From JAQGMV01 sp035626595 (GTDB lineage: Bacteria; Pseudomonadota; Gammaproteobacteria; Burkholderiales; SG8-41): DNA of 64,000 bases. The stretch covers positions 1 through 64,000 of the forward strand of contig DASPNJ010000053.1 in assembly GCA_035626595.1 (NCBI GenBank), given 5' to 3'. A model generated the notes under the pieces. It was not told the DNA's origin. It worked only from the letters and a program-made list of their open reading frames with translations, and made no database searches. This document shows, piece by piece, positions 44,376 through 52,972 of the stretch. How positions within the stretch are numbered: the first letter of the stretch is position 1; each line of letters begins with the position of its first letter. The position numbers and the translations under genes were made by a program.

Positions 44376-45203
44376 TTATCTCGTGCCGGTGGTGCCGCTC
44401 GTTCCGGTCGTTCCCGTGCCGGTGGTGCCGGTCGTGCCGGTGGTGCCCGGCGTCGTGAGATCCGCCTCGTCGCCGGCGATCGCCGCGGCGATGCCGATCA
44501 GCACTGCGCCCTGGACGGCGAGCGCGGGCAACCCGGGCAGCGCACCGCCCGGCTTCGCGACCGGCTCGGCCGGGGCGAGGCCGGCGAGCTGAAGCTTCGT
44601 CAACTGGTTGAACGCGTTTACGATGCCGGGCGGCAACTGGCTCGCGGGAATCGTGAGCGCCGCGGTGCCGTCGGCCGCGACAGTGCCGATCGCGCCGCTC
44701 GCGAACACCGTCTGGCCTGCGCTGTTGACGACCGAAATCTGGCCGTTCAGCACCTGGAAGAAGAGCGGATTGACAATGGCGAGCATGAAGTCGGTTCCTC
44801 GAACGCCCATCGTGGCCATCGGCGTGCGCACCGAAACGATCTGCGGATTGCGCCGCCCGATCGCGCCCGTCACCATGCGCATCGTGCCTTTCAGGAGCTC
44901 GAGGCGTGAACGATCGCCCGCGGGCTGCTCGCGGTTGTACGCGTACTCGGTGATTCTGAATTCGGAGTTTTCGTGCAGCGCGACGGCTTGCCCGTCGGGG
45001 AAGCGCAGCGTGGCCCTCGATTTCGGCCCGGTCGTGACGATCGACCCGACGTCGATACGCTGTCCGAGCCGCACCGGCGCGAGCGGCGCTGCCGCGCCGG
45101 CCCTGACGTCGCCGCCGATGCCTTCTATGTTTGCTGCCGCATGCGCCGCCGCCGCGCACAGGCAGGCGAAGCCAAGGAGAAGCACACGCATGCAGCCGCT
45201 CAT
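44376..45203 (-). CDS. FecR-domain exported protein with Thr/Gly-repeat tail
   Basis: A 275-residue periplasmic or surface protein with a signal peptide (about 1-22). A FecR domain follows at about 45-165 (GSIVTTGPKSRATLRFPDG, LLKGTMRMVTG, VRTPMATMGVRGTDF). Then come a linker, a hydrophobic stretch (VLIGIAAAIAGDEADL) and a C-terminal run of TTG/TGT repeats. FecR-domain proteins without a partner sigma factor are often found with surface polymer or adhesion systems; no sigma factor is nearby. Function unknown. Confidence 0.75.
   Translation of the reverse strand: MSGCMRVLLLGFACLCAAAAHAAANIEGIGGDVRAGAAAPLAPVRLGQRIDVGSIVTTGPKSRATLRFPDGQAVALHENSEFRITEYAYNREQPAGDRSRLELLKGTMRMVTGAIGRRNPQIVSVRTPMATMGVRGTDFMLAIVNPLFFQVLNGQISVVNSAGQTVFASGAIGTVAADGTAALTIPASQLPPGIVNAFNQLTKLQLAGLAPAEPVAKPGGALPGLPALAVQGAVLIGIAAAIAGDEADLTTPGTTGTTGTTGTGTTGTSGTTGTR
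44380..44455 (-). repeat. Short tandem repeat coding the FecR-protein tail
   Basis: Imperfect repeats of GGTGCCGGT/GTTCCGGTC-type units (plus strand) encode the alternating Thr-Gly tail. Such a tract could vary in length by slippage; units of 3, 6 or 9 would preserve the frame. Confidence 0.6.
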
Positions 45204-45314
45204 TCCGTCTTCCTTTTTTTCGCAGCGCCGTGTTCCCGGCGCGCCACGCGACGAACTATAACGGTTTAAGCGGCCGCGCGGAAAGCGCCGTGTTTGCAGT
45301 TCGTCATGGCAGCG

Positions 45315-48300
45315 TCATGCGTACAGCGCGGCGGGCTCGTACACGATCTGCACGTTTTCCGGCTCGAGCCACTGGGCGAGCGAGTCGATCAATTCATCGC
45401 GCGGGTTCACGCGCCATGCTTCTCCGAGATCGATCTCGCAGCTCGCGCCTTTGTTGTAGTAGATGACGTGCACCGGCAGCCGTCCCTTGCAGTACGGCGC
45501 CAGAACCTCCCGCAGCTTCGCCCCCGACGAGTTTCCGTTGCACGTGATCTTAAGTGCCCTCGCGTACGCGGTGCGGGCGCTCTGAAGGTCGAAGAGCTTC
45601 TCGGCCGAGACCCGCAGGCTCCCCGAAAAATCGTCGTGCGCGACTTTGCCTTCCACGATCAGGAGCTGGTCTTCCTTCAGCCAGTGCCGGTGCTGCTCGA
45701 AGAGCTCGTTGAACACCGTCAGCTCGATGCGTGCGTTGCCGTCGTCGAGCAGCACGACCGCCATCCGGCCGCGGCGCGTCATCTGGATGCGCTGGCTGTG
45801 GATGATGCCCGCGAGCAGCACCGGGTGCGGCTGCGGGGTGAGCTGATCGAGCCGCGTCGAGACGAACCCGCGGAGCTCCCGTTCGTAACTCCTGAACGGA
45901 TGTCCCGAGAGATAGAAGCCGAGCGCGAGCTTCTCGTTCTGCAGGCGCTCGCGGTCGGTCCAGCGCGGCACCTCCACGCAGGACACCGCCGGTCCGCTGT
46001 CGGCGAAATCGCCAAAGAGGCTCACCTGGTGCGCTGCCCGGCTCGCCTGCTCCGCGCTCTCGAGCGCGATGCCGACAGAGGCGAGGAAGCTCGCGCGGTG
46101 GTCGTTCACCGAATCGAAGGCGCCGGCGCGCACCAGCGACTCGACGACGCGGCGGTTCACCACGCGCTTGTCGACGCGGTGACAGAAATCGAACAGATCC
46201 TTGAACGGGCCGCTACGCGTGCGCTCTTCGAGGATGTGCGCGATGGCGCCTTCGCCGGTGCCCTTGATCGCGCCGAGACCGTAGCGGATCGACCGGGTAT
46301 CGACGGGCACGAAGCGGTAATCGCCGGTGTTCACGTCGGGCGGCAGCATGGAGAGGCCGTTCTGCGCCGCATCTTCGAAAAGCTGATGCACCTTGTCCGT
46401 GTCAGCCATGACCGCGGACATGTTGGCCGCCATGAACGCCGCCGGGTGGTGGGCTTTCATGTACGCGGTCTGGTAGGCGACGAGCGCGTACGCGGCGGCG
46501 TGCGACTTATTGAAGCCGTAGCCGGCGAATTTCTCCATCAGGTCGAAGAGCTCGTCGGCCTTCGCTTGCGACAGTCCGTTCTTCGCGGCGCCGTCGCGGA
46601 AGATCTGGCGGTGCTGCGCCATCTCTTCCGGCTTTTTCTTCCCCATCGCCCGGCGCAGCAGGTCGGCGCCGCCCAGGCTGTAGCCGCCGATGATCTGCGC
46701 CATCTGCATGACCTGCTCCTGGTAGACCATGATGCCGTAGGTCTCGGAGAGGATCGGCTCCACGCGCGGATCCGGATAGACGATGCGCTCGCGGCCCTGC
46801 TTGCGCTCGCAGAACGACGGAATGAGGTCCATCGGGCCCGGACGATAGAGCGCCACCAGCGCGATGATGTCGCCAAAGCGATCGGGTTTCGCGCGCTTCA
46901 ACATATCGCGCATGCCGCGCGATTCGAACTGGAACACGGCGCTCGTGTTCGCGCTCGAAAAGATCTTGTACGACGCCGGATCGTCGAGCGGCAGATCCTC
47001 GAGCACGAGCGCCGACGCCGGATCGAGCTGCCTGACATAGCGCAGCGTCCAGTCGAGGATCGTGAGCGTGGTGAGGCCCAGGAAGTCGAACTTGACCAGC
47101 CCGACGGCTTCGACGTCGTCCTTGTCGTATTGACTGACGGCGGCTTCGCTGCCGTCGGCAACATAGAGCGGACAGAAATCGGTGAGCTTGCCGGGCGCGA
47201 TCAGCACGCCGCCCGCATGCATGCCGACGTTGCGCGTGAGGCCTTCGAGCTTCTCCGCGAGCGCGAGCAGCTCCGCGACCTCCTCTTCGTTCTTCTCGCG
47301 TTCCTTCAGCTGCGGCTCCATCTCGCGCGCGTCGGCGAGCGTGATGTGCCTGCCCGGCTGGAACGGGATCAGCTTCGCGAGCTGGTCGCAGAAGTTGTAG
47401 CCGAGGTCGAGCACGCGGCCGACGTCGCGCACCACCGCTTTCGCGGCCATCGTGCCGAACGTCGCGATCTGAGAGACGCTTTCGTGGCCGTACTTGCCTT
47501 TCACGTAATCGATCACGCGATCGCGGCCGTCCTGACAGAAGTCGATGTCGAAATCGGGCATCGACACGCGCTCGGGATTGAGGAAGCGCTCGAAGAGCAG
47601 GTCGTAGCGCAGCGGATCGAGGTCGGTGATGGCGAGGCTGTACGCGACCAGCGAGCCCGCGCCGGAGCCGCGGCCGGGGCCGACCGGCACACCGTTCGTC
47701 TTCGCCCAGTTGATGAAGTCCGCGACGATCAGAAAGTAACCCGCGAAGCCCATCTGCACGATCGTCGAGAGCTCGAAGTCGAGCCGTGCCGCGTAGCGCG
47801 GCTGCGCCTCGGCGCGCGCGGCCGCGTCCGGATAGAGCGCCTCCAGCCGCCGGGACAGACCTTCGGCGGCGCGGTCTCTCAGATACTCGTCGATCGTGAC
47901 GCCCGAAGGCGTCGGAAACAGCGGAAGCTGGCTCTTGCCCAGCGTGAGCCTCAACGTGCAGCGCTTCGCGATCTCGACACTATTCGCGAGCGCTTCCGGG
48001 ATGTCCCTGAAGAGCTCGGCCATCTCGGCCTGGCTCTTGAAATACTGCTCGCGGTGAAAGGTCTTCGGCCGGCGCTGGTCCGAGAGCACGTAGCCTTCCG
48101 AGATGCACACGCGCGCTTCATGCGCACGGAAGTCGTCGGGCTTCACGAACTGGATCGGGTGCGTCGCGACCGGCGGGATCCGGAGCTCGGCCGCAAGGTG
48201 CACGGCGCGCTGCACGTGCAGCTCGAGTGGAACCGCGGCGGCGCCGCTCGCCATCGCGCCGGGGCCGAGCCGCTGGAGCTCGATGTAATAGCGATTCGGA

Positions 48301-48788
48301 AAGAGCCGCTGCCATTCGCGTGCGAGGGCCTGCGCGGCCGGCACGTTGTCGACAATGAGCGCCTGGCCGACGTCGCCCATGTGCGCACCGGAGAGCGCGA
48401 GCAGCCCCTCGGTACCCGTTTCGGCGAACCAGCTCTTGCGGATCTCCGCACGGCCGCGATATCGATTCGTGCGGTACGCGCGTGTGAGCAGCTCGCAGAG
48501 CACGAGGTAGCCGGCGTGGCTCTGGGTGAGGAGCAGCAGCCGGAAAGGCTTGTCGCGGTCGGTCTCGTTGGCGATCCAGACGTCGCAGCCCGCTATCGGC
48601 TTCACCCCTTTGGCGCGCGCCGCCTTGTAGAACTTGACCAGGCCGAAGACGTTCGAGAGATCGGTCAGCGCGAGCGCCGGCATGCGGTCCGCGACCGCCG
48701 CGTCGATGGCTTCGTCGATGCGCACGATGCCGTCCACGACCGAGTATTCGCTGTGCAGCCGGAGATGGACGAACGGCGTCTGGCTCAT
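45315..48788 (-). CDS. dnaE: DNA polymerase III alpha subunit
   Basis: Replicative polymerase, 1157 residues, the usual DnaE1 length. It has an N-terminal PHP domain (FVHLRLHSEYSVVDG), the palm with catalytic Asp414 and Asp416 in MPDFDIDFCQDGRDRV, the finger and helix-hairpin-helix region, and an OB-fold (about 960-1040; LLAGIIHSQRIQMTRRGRM). No Shine-Dalgarno is seen and TAAAAT ends 7 nt before the ATG, suggesting a leaderless message. The 111-nt gap after it holds no clear terminator. Confidence 0.98.
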   Translation of the reverse strand: MSQTPFVHLRLHSEYSVVDGIVRIDEAIDAAVADRMPALALTDLSNVFGLVKFYKAARAKGVKPIAGCDVWIANETDRDKPFRLLLLTQSHAGYLVLCELLTRAYRTNRYRGRAEIRKSWFAETGTEGLLALSGAHMGDVGQALIVDNVPAAQALAREWQRLFPNRYYIELQRLGPGAMASGAAAVPLELHVQRAVHLAAELRIPPVATHPIQFVKPDDFRAHEARVCISEGYVLSDQRRPKTFHREQYFKSQAEMAELFRDIPEALANSVEIAKRCTLRLTLGKSQLPLFPTPSGVTIDEYLRDRAAEGLSRRLEALYPDAAARAEAQPRYAARLDFELSTIVQMGFAGYFLIVADFINWAKTNGVPVGPGRGSGAGSLVAYSLAITDLDPLRYDLLFERFLNPERVSMPDFDIDFCQDGRDRVIDYVKGKYGHESVSQIATFGTMAAKAVVRDVGRVLDLGYNFCDQLAKLIPFQPGRHITLADAREMEPQLKEREKNEEEVAELLALAEKLEGLTRNVGMHAGGVLIAPGKLTDFCPLYVADGSEAAVSQYDKDDVEAVGLVKFDFLGLTTLTILDWTLRYVRQLDPASALVLEDLPLDDPASYKIFSSANTSAVFQFESRGMRDMLKRAKPDRFGDIIALVALYRPGPMDLIPSFCERKQGRERIVYPDPRVEPILSETYGIMVYQEQVMQMAQIIGGYSLGGADLLRRAMGKKKPEEMAQHRQIFRDGAAKNGLSQAKADELFDLMEKFAGYGFNKSHAAAYALVAYQTAYMKAHHPAAFMAANMSAVMADTDKVHQLFEDAAQNGLSMLPPDVNTGDYRFVPVDTRSIRYGLGAIKGTGEGAIAHILEERTRSGPFKDLFDFCHRVDKRVVNRRVVESLVRAGAFDSVNDHRASFLASVGIALESAEQASRAAHQVSLFGDFADSGPAVSCVEVPRWTDRERLQNEKLALGFYLSGHPFRSYERELRGFVSTRLDQLTPQPHPVLLAGIIHSQRIQMTRRGRMAVVLLDDGNARIELTVFNELFEQHRHWLKEDQLLIVEGKVAHDDFSGSLRVSAEKLFDLQSARTAYARALKITCNGNSSGAKLREVLAPYCKGRLPVHVIYYNKGASCEIDLGEAWRVNPRDELIDSLAQWLEPENVQIVYEPAALYA

Positions 48789-48795
48789 CGCGTCG

Positions 48796-48801
48796 ATTTT
48801 A
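48796..48801 (-). promoter_or_regulatory. -10-like box of dnaE, leaderless spacing
   Basis: TAAAAT on the minus strand with 7 nt between it and the dnaE ATG. Same arrangement as asd and thyA. Confidence 0.4.
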
Positions 48802-48838
48802 CGTCGAGTACTATGCGTCGTTCTCTTTTTCGCCGATC

Positions 48839-49717
48839 ATGAAAACCAGCCGCTCCGAATTCCACACCATCAGGAACTTGCGTTACCACGTGCGCACGTG
48901 GGGCGAGCGAGCCGCGCCCAGGCTCTTTCTGCTGCACGGCTGGATGGATGTCGCAGCGTCGTTCCAGTTCCTGGTCGATGCGCTCGCGCGCGAGTGGCAC
49001 GTCGTCGCGCCCGACTGGCGCGGATTCGGGCTCACCGAGTGGGCGCGCGACGGCTACTGGTTCCCGGATTACTACGCGGATCTTGACGCGCTGCTCGACA
49101 TCTACGAGCGCGATGCGCCGGTGCGGCTGGTCGGCCACAGCATGGGCGGCAACATCGCGGTGACGTATGCGGGGCTGCGGCCCGATCGGATCGAGCGCCT
49201 GGTGACGCTCGAGGGCCTGGGTCTCGCGCGCAGCGGTGCGGAGCGCGCGCCGGAGCGCCTGGTTCAGTGGATGGACGCGCAGCGCGAGCCGCCGCGCTTC
49301 AGGACCTATGCGTCATTCGACGCCGTCGCGCAACGGCTGAAAAAGAACAACCCGAGACTCTCCGACGAGCGTGCGCAGTTCCTGGCGCGGCACTGGGCCG
49401 CCGAAGTGGAAGGCGGTGTGAGGCTCGTGAGCGATCCGCGGCACAAGTCCGCGAATCCGTATCTCTTTCGCATCGAGGAGGCGCTCGCGTGCTGGCGCCG
49501 CGTGAGCGCGCCGGTGCTCCTCGTCATGGGACGCGACTCGCAGATCGTCGCATGGCTGAAAGACCATCCTGCCGAGCTTGCCGAGCGCAAGGCCGCCTTC
49601 GCGGCTTTCCGCGAGGTCGAGCTCGCGGACTGCGGCCACATGATCCACCACGATCAGCCGGCGCAAGCGGCGCGGCTCATCGAAGATTTTCTCGCTGCGG
49701 AAGGCGCGGCCACGTAA
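48839..49717 (+). CDS. Alpha/beta hydrolase
   Basis: A 292-residue cytoplasmic hydrolase-fold protein. It has the oxyanion HGWMD motif, the nucleophile elbow GHSMGG (about residues 99-104), an acid in the late strand (GRDSQIV) and His near DCGHMIHHDQP. Esterase or lipase-like, substrate unknown. Divergent from dnaE, with a TACTAT box about 25 nt upstream. Ends against the terminator of the convergent RTX gene. Confidence 0.88.
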   Translation: MKTSRSEFHTIRNLRYHVRTWGERAAPRLFLLHGWMDVAASFQFLVDALAREWHVVAPDWRGFGLTEWARDGYWFPDYYADLDALLDIYERDAPVRLVGHSMGGNIAVTYAGLRPDRIERLVTLEGLGLARSGAERAPERLVQWMDAQREPPRFRTYASFDAVAQRLKKNNPRLSDERAQFLARHWAAEVEGGVRLVSDPRHKSANPYLFRIEEALACWRRVSAPVLLVMGRDSQIVAWLKDHPAELAERKAAFAAFREVELADCGHMIHHDQPAQAARLIEDFLAAEGAAT

Positions 49718-49743
49718 AAAAACGGGAGCCCGCAGGCTCCCGT
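49716..49743 (-). terminator. Rho-independent terminator of the RTX-type gene
   Basis: Read on the minus strand: ACGGGAGCC, a TGCG loop, GGCTCCCGT and then a run of seven T. A 9-bp perfect stem plus T-run. It overlaps the stop codon of the convergent hydrolase gene. Confidence 0.9.
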
Positions 49744-49773
49744 TCACTGAGTGCTCCTACCCCGAGTACGGCT

Positions 49774-50760
49774 TCAGACCACGACGTTGACCTGGATGTG
49801 GTTTTCGGCGATCAGCGTGTTCGCCGAGTCGAACGCCTGGAGCGCGATGTCGAACTGCGCCGGCCCTGCGAAGCCGCCGGCCTGCGTGTAAGTGGACCCA
49901 GGCGGCAGCAGTGCCTGATGTGCGCCGAACGCGTAGTTCTGGGAGTTCTGCGTGACGGTCGGATCTATCCCGGCGTCGTCGCTGATGAACGGCACCGGCA
50001 GCCCCGCATCCCAGAAGAATTCGCTGCTCCCGGTCGCGATCGCCGGGTTGTGCACCAGAAGCAGCTCCGTGTAGTCGATAGCGGCACTGGGATCGCCGTC
50101 GATCAACAACTTGATCGTGAAATCGGTAAGGTCCGTCGTCTCGCCGTTCAAGCCGCCAGCAATGGACCATTCATAGTTCCACGCGGCGCGGTTGGCGGCG
50201 TTCGACGTCGAGCCATTGAGGGTCGACTGCGGACCGTCATTCACGGTGTATTCGAGCACGCCATCCGAGTAATCGTCGCTGCTCAGAACCGTCGGGCCGT
50301 TGCGATAAATGACCTGCAGGCCGAGCTCGAGCCCGGCCTCTTCCGCCCGCGCGATCCCGAAACCGGTAGCCGGTATTCCATTTCCGGCGATCATCGTCTC
50401 CGTCGCCGGCTTCTGCGCCGATTCGTCGATCTCGGCGTTCACGAAGTAAGAAACCGGTCCGCCCGCGCCGAACACGACCAGCCTGTCGTCGAACTGCAGG
50501 GCTTCGACCTGTTTCAGCGAATCGGTGCCGTCACGCCCCACCACGCTGTCGGCGACGGTGACCTTGTTGTTCCCGGTCCCCAGCGACTCGACGGTGTACT
50601 CGCTGTAATTGCCTGTGTAGACGGCGATGTCGAAACCACGACCGCCGTCGATGTCATCGTTTCCGCCAAATCCCGTGATGATGTCGTCCCCGTCTTTCCC
50701 CTGAAGCTTCTCGCCCTTGCTCGTGCCCGTGGGATTCGTGCCTTTGATCGGTGCAGCCAT
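49774..50760 (-). CDS. RTX-type calcium-binding protein, unknown function
   Basis: A 328-residue, acidic, Cys-poor protein with no signal peptide. Near the N-terminus (about 18-45) are RTX-like nonapeptides (GKDGDDIITGFGGNDDIDGG, then RGFD) followed by the AVYTGNYSEY block seen in haemolysin-type proteins. The rest is beta-rich and unrecognised. I chose ATG 50760, 9 nt after AGGAG; a GTG two codons earlier is too close to that site. RTX proteins usually leave by type I secretion, but no such exporter is in the window, and the repeats are N- rather than C-terminal. A strong terminator and flanking gaps suggest a single-gene unit. Confidence 0.72.
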   Translation of the reverse strand: MAAPIKGTNPTGTSKGEKLQGKDGDDIITGFGGNDDIDGGRGFDIAVYTGNYSEYTVESLGTGNNKVTVADSVVGRDGTDSLKQVEALQFDDRLVVFGAGGPVSYFVNAEIDESAQKPATETMIAGNGIPATGFGIARAEEAGLELGLQVIYRNGPTVLSSDDYSDGVLEYTVNDGPQSTLNGSTSNAANRAAWNYEWSIAGGLNGETTDLTDFTIKLLIDGDPSAAIDYTELLLVHNPAIATGSSEFFWDAGLPVPFISDDAGIDPTVTQNSQNYAFGAHQALLPPGSTYTQAGGFAGPAQFDIALQAFDSANTLIAENHIQVNVVV

Positions 50761-50876
50761 GTTCACCCTCTCCTTTGTCGTCAGTCGTTCGTGAGTTGCA
50801 TCACGAGTCTAGAGTGCGGCGGCGTACAGAAGCAAACGGCTAAGGCCGGGCGGTATCGGTGCGGAAGTAGTGCACG

Positions 50877-52028
50877 TTAAGGCCCTTCGTCGGCGGGGGT
50901 GCGGAGCTTGCGCAACGTGTAGGGTTTTGCCGGCACGCGCTGCAGCGCCTCTTCGTCGATGTCGACACCGAGCCCGGGCGCGGTCGGCAGTTCGATGTAC
51001 CCGTTCTTCGGCTTCAACTGGTTCCTGCAGATCGTGTCGCCGAACTCGACGAACGGCAGGAAGTATTCCGTGATGATGAAATTCGGCATCGTCGCGGAGG
51101 CGTGCACCGTGGATGCGAGGGCGACCGTCGTCGAGTTGTAATTGTGCGGGGAGCAAGCGACGAGAAACGGCTCGGCCATCGCTGCAATCTCCTTCAGCTC
51201 GAGTATGCCGCCGACGCACGCGACGTCCGGATTGAGGATGTCGGCGGCGCGCTTCTCCAGCAGCGGCCGGAATCCCGTCTTGGTGTACGTCGCCTCGCCG
51301 ATCACCACCGGAATGCCGATCTCGCGCCGGATCTGCGCGAGTTCCTCGGTGAATTCGGCCTGGCAGGATTCCTCCATCCAGTAGAGGCCGAATTCCGCCA
51401 GCCGCTTGTCGAGCCGGATCGCGTGCATCGGCGCGAGCCGCCGGTGCTGGTCGATGAGGATGTCGACATTCGGCCCGACGGCTTCGCGCACCGCTTTGAC
51501 GATGCGCACCGCGCGCTCCTCGTGCTCCTTCGGGATCCACGTGCGCCACGGCGCGAGCAGCGGATCGAGCTTGAGCGCGGTCCAGCCCTGTGACACGACT
51601 TTCTCGGCGGCGCGCGCATAGTCGGCCGGCTCCTTCATGCCGTAGCTCCAGCCGTTCGCGTAGACGCGGATCTTCTCGCGCACCTTGCCGCCGAGCAGGT
51701 TGTACACCGGCTGCTTGCAGACCTTGCCGACGATGTCCCACATCGCCTGCTCGATGCCGCTGATCGCGCAGAAGAGCTCGACCGAGCCGCGGCGCGCGCC
51801 GTAGTCGTCGAACGCGAATTGCGTGAAATGCTTGATATCGAACGGACTGCGGCCCTCCATGTAAGGCCCCAGCGACTGGAGTTGCGCCATCACGGCGCGG
51901 TCGCGGTCGTACTGCGAGTACGCCTCGCCCCAGCCGTGGACGCCTTCGTCGGTCTCCACCTTCACGAAGATGAGGTTCTTGCGCCAGCCCGGATGGACGG
52001 CATAGCTCTTCACGGACGTGATCTTCAT
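50877..52028 (-). CDS. Enolase-superfamily dehydratase (galactonate dehydratase-like)
   Basis: A 383-residue enzyme of the mandelate racemase group. Motifs are ALKLDPLL, metal ligand and base in DILIDQHRRL, WMEESC, VIGEATYTK and SPHNYNS, followed by the C-terminal LPTAPGLGVDIDEEAL. The DxH pattern resembles acid-sugar dehydratases such as DgoD. Substrate unproven. Single gene, divergent from the racemase; the 116 nt toward the RTX gene show no clear signal. Confidence 0.87.
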   Translation of the reverse strand: MKITSVKSYAVHPGWRKNLIFVKVETDEGVHGWGEAYSQYDRDRAVMAQLQSLGPYMEGRSPFDIKHFTQFAFDDYGARRGSVELFCAISGIEQAMWDIVGKVCKQPVYNLLGGKVREKIRVYANGWSYGMKEPADYARAAEKVVSQGWTALKLDPLLAPWRTWIPKEHEERAVRIVKAVREAVGPNVDILIDQHRRLAPMHAIRLDKRLAEFGLYWMEESCQAEFTEELAQIRREIGIPVVIGEATYTKTGFRPLLEKRAADILNPDVACVGGILELKEIAAMAEPFLVACSPHNYNSTTVALASTVHASATMPNFIITEYFLPFVEFGDTICRNQLKPKNGYIELPTAPGLGVDIDEEALQRVPAKPYTLRKLRTPADEGP

Positions 52029-52125
52029 TCGGGTCTCTCGATCAACACGACACCATTGCGGAGGACGTCATTTCGACGTCTCCCGGAAGGCTAACAGAGG
52101 AAGCCCGGATTCTAGCGGCTCCGGT

Positions 52126-52131
52126 TACCAT
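52126..52131 (+). promoter_or_regulatory. Possible -10 box of the racemase gene, leaderless spacing
   Basis: TACCAT with 7 nt before the ATG at 52139 and no Shine-Dalgarno. Weaker match than for thyA. Confidence 0.25.
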
Positions 52132-52138
52132 CGCCGCC

Positions 52139-52849
52139 ATGACTGCGAAGCCACCGCTCCTCGGCGTTCTCGGCGGCATGGGGCCGTTCGCGACCGTCGA
52201 TTTCCTGACGAAGCTCATCGAAGAGACCGGCGCCGAACGCGATGAGCACCATGTGCCGGTCGTCGTCTATTCGGTTCCGCAGATCCCCAGCCGCCCCGCG
52301 GCCATCATGCACGGCGGTGCTTCGCCACTGCCGGCGATGCTCGAAGGCGTGCGCGTGCTAAAAGGCGCGGGCGCGAGCGCCATCGCCATCGCCTGCAATA
52401 CCGCGCATTACTGGTACGACGCGCTTCAGCTTGAAGCGGGCGTGCCGATTCTGCATATCGCGGATGCCGCCTGTGACACGATGGCTGAGAGCGGCGCGCT
52501 GCCGCGCGCGGCGGGACTCATCGGCACCCGCGGGACGCTACACGCAGCGTTCTTTCAGGAGCGCCTCGAAGCCCGCGGCGTCGCCTGCATCGTCAGCACC
52601 GAAGAAGAGCAGGCGGAGCTCGTCGAACCGGCGATCCTCGCGGTCAAGCGCCATGCGCTCGCCGCGGCGCACCCGCTTGCGGTGCAGGCCTGCGAGCGGC
52701 TCGCCGAGCGCGGCGCCGAATCGATCATCATGGCGTGCACCGAGATCCCGCCCGCGCTCGAGTACGCGAGCCACCCCTTCGCGACGCGCTGCGTCGATCC
52801 GACGCGGGCGCTCGCCCGCGCGTGCGTGCGCTGGTGGCGGATGCGCTAG
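52139..52849 (+). CDS. Aspartate/glutamate racemase-family protein
   Basis: A 236-residue cofactor-independent racemase fold. It has the opening LGVLGGMGPFATVDF and the two catalytic cysteines in IACNTAHYW (about residue 85) and MACTEIPPAL (about 199). YgeA/amino-acid racemase type. Converges on aspA across a palindromic repeat, and may supply or use D-aspartate or another acidic amino acid. Confidence 0.9.
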   Translation: MTAKPPLLGVLGGMGPFATVDFLTKLIEETGAERDEHHVPVVVYSVPQIPSRPAAIMHGGASPLPAMLEGVRVLKGAGASAIAIACNTAHYWYDALQLEAGVPILHIADAACDTMAESGALPRAAGLIGTRGTLHAAFFQERLEARGVACIVSTEEEQAELVEPAILAVKRHALAAAHPLAVQACERLAERGAESIIMACTEIPPALEYASHPFATRCVDPTRALARACVRWWRMR

Positions 52850-52856
52850 CTGATGT

Positions 52857-52962
52857 GTCATTGCGAGGCGGAGGCACCGCTCCGCCGAAGCAATCCCGAC
52901 GCGGTCGGAAAACGTGCGTGCGCCACGAGATCGCCACGGCGCCGCCGGCGCCTCGCGATGAC
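52857..52962. repeat. Palindromic repeat family D between racemase and aspA
   Basis: GTCATTGCGAGGCGGAGGCA at the left and GGCGCCTCGCGATGAC at the right are inverted arms, with AAGCAATCCC and GAGATCGCCACG as inner partners. It fills the convergent gap and could serve as a two-way terminator. Confidence 0.75.
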
Positions 52963-52972
52963 CCCATAGGGG

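Noticed and set aside
45294..48842. 1182-codon plus-strand frame opposite dnaE
   Set aside because: Full-length shadow of dnaE in the mirrored codon phase, with no recognisable domain.
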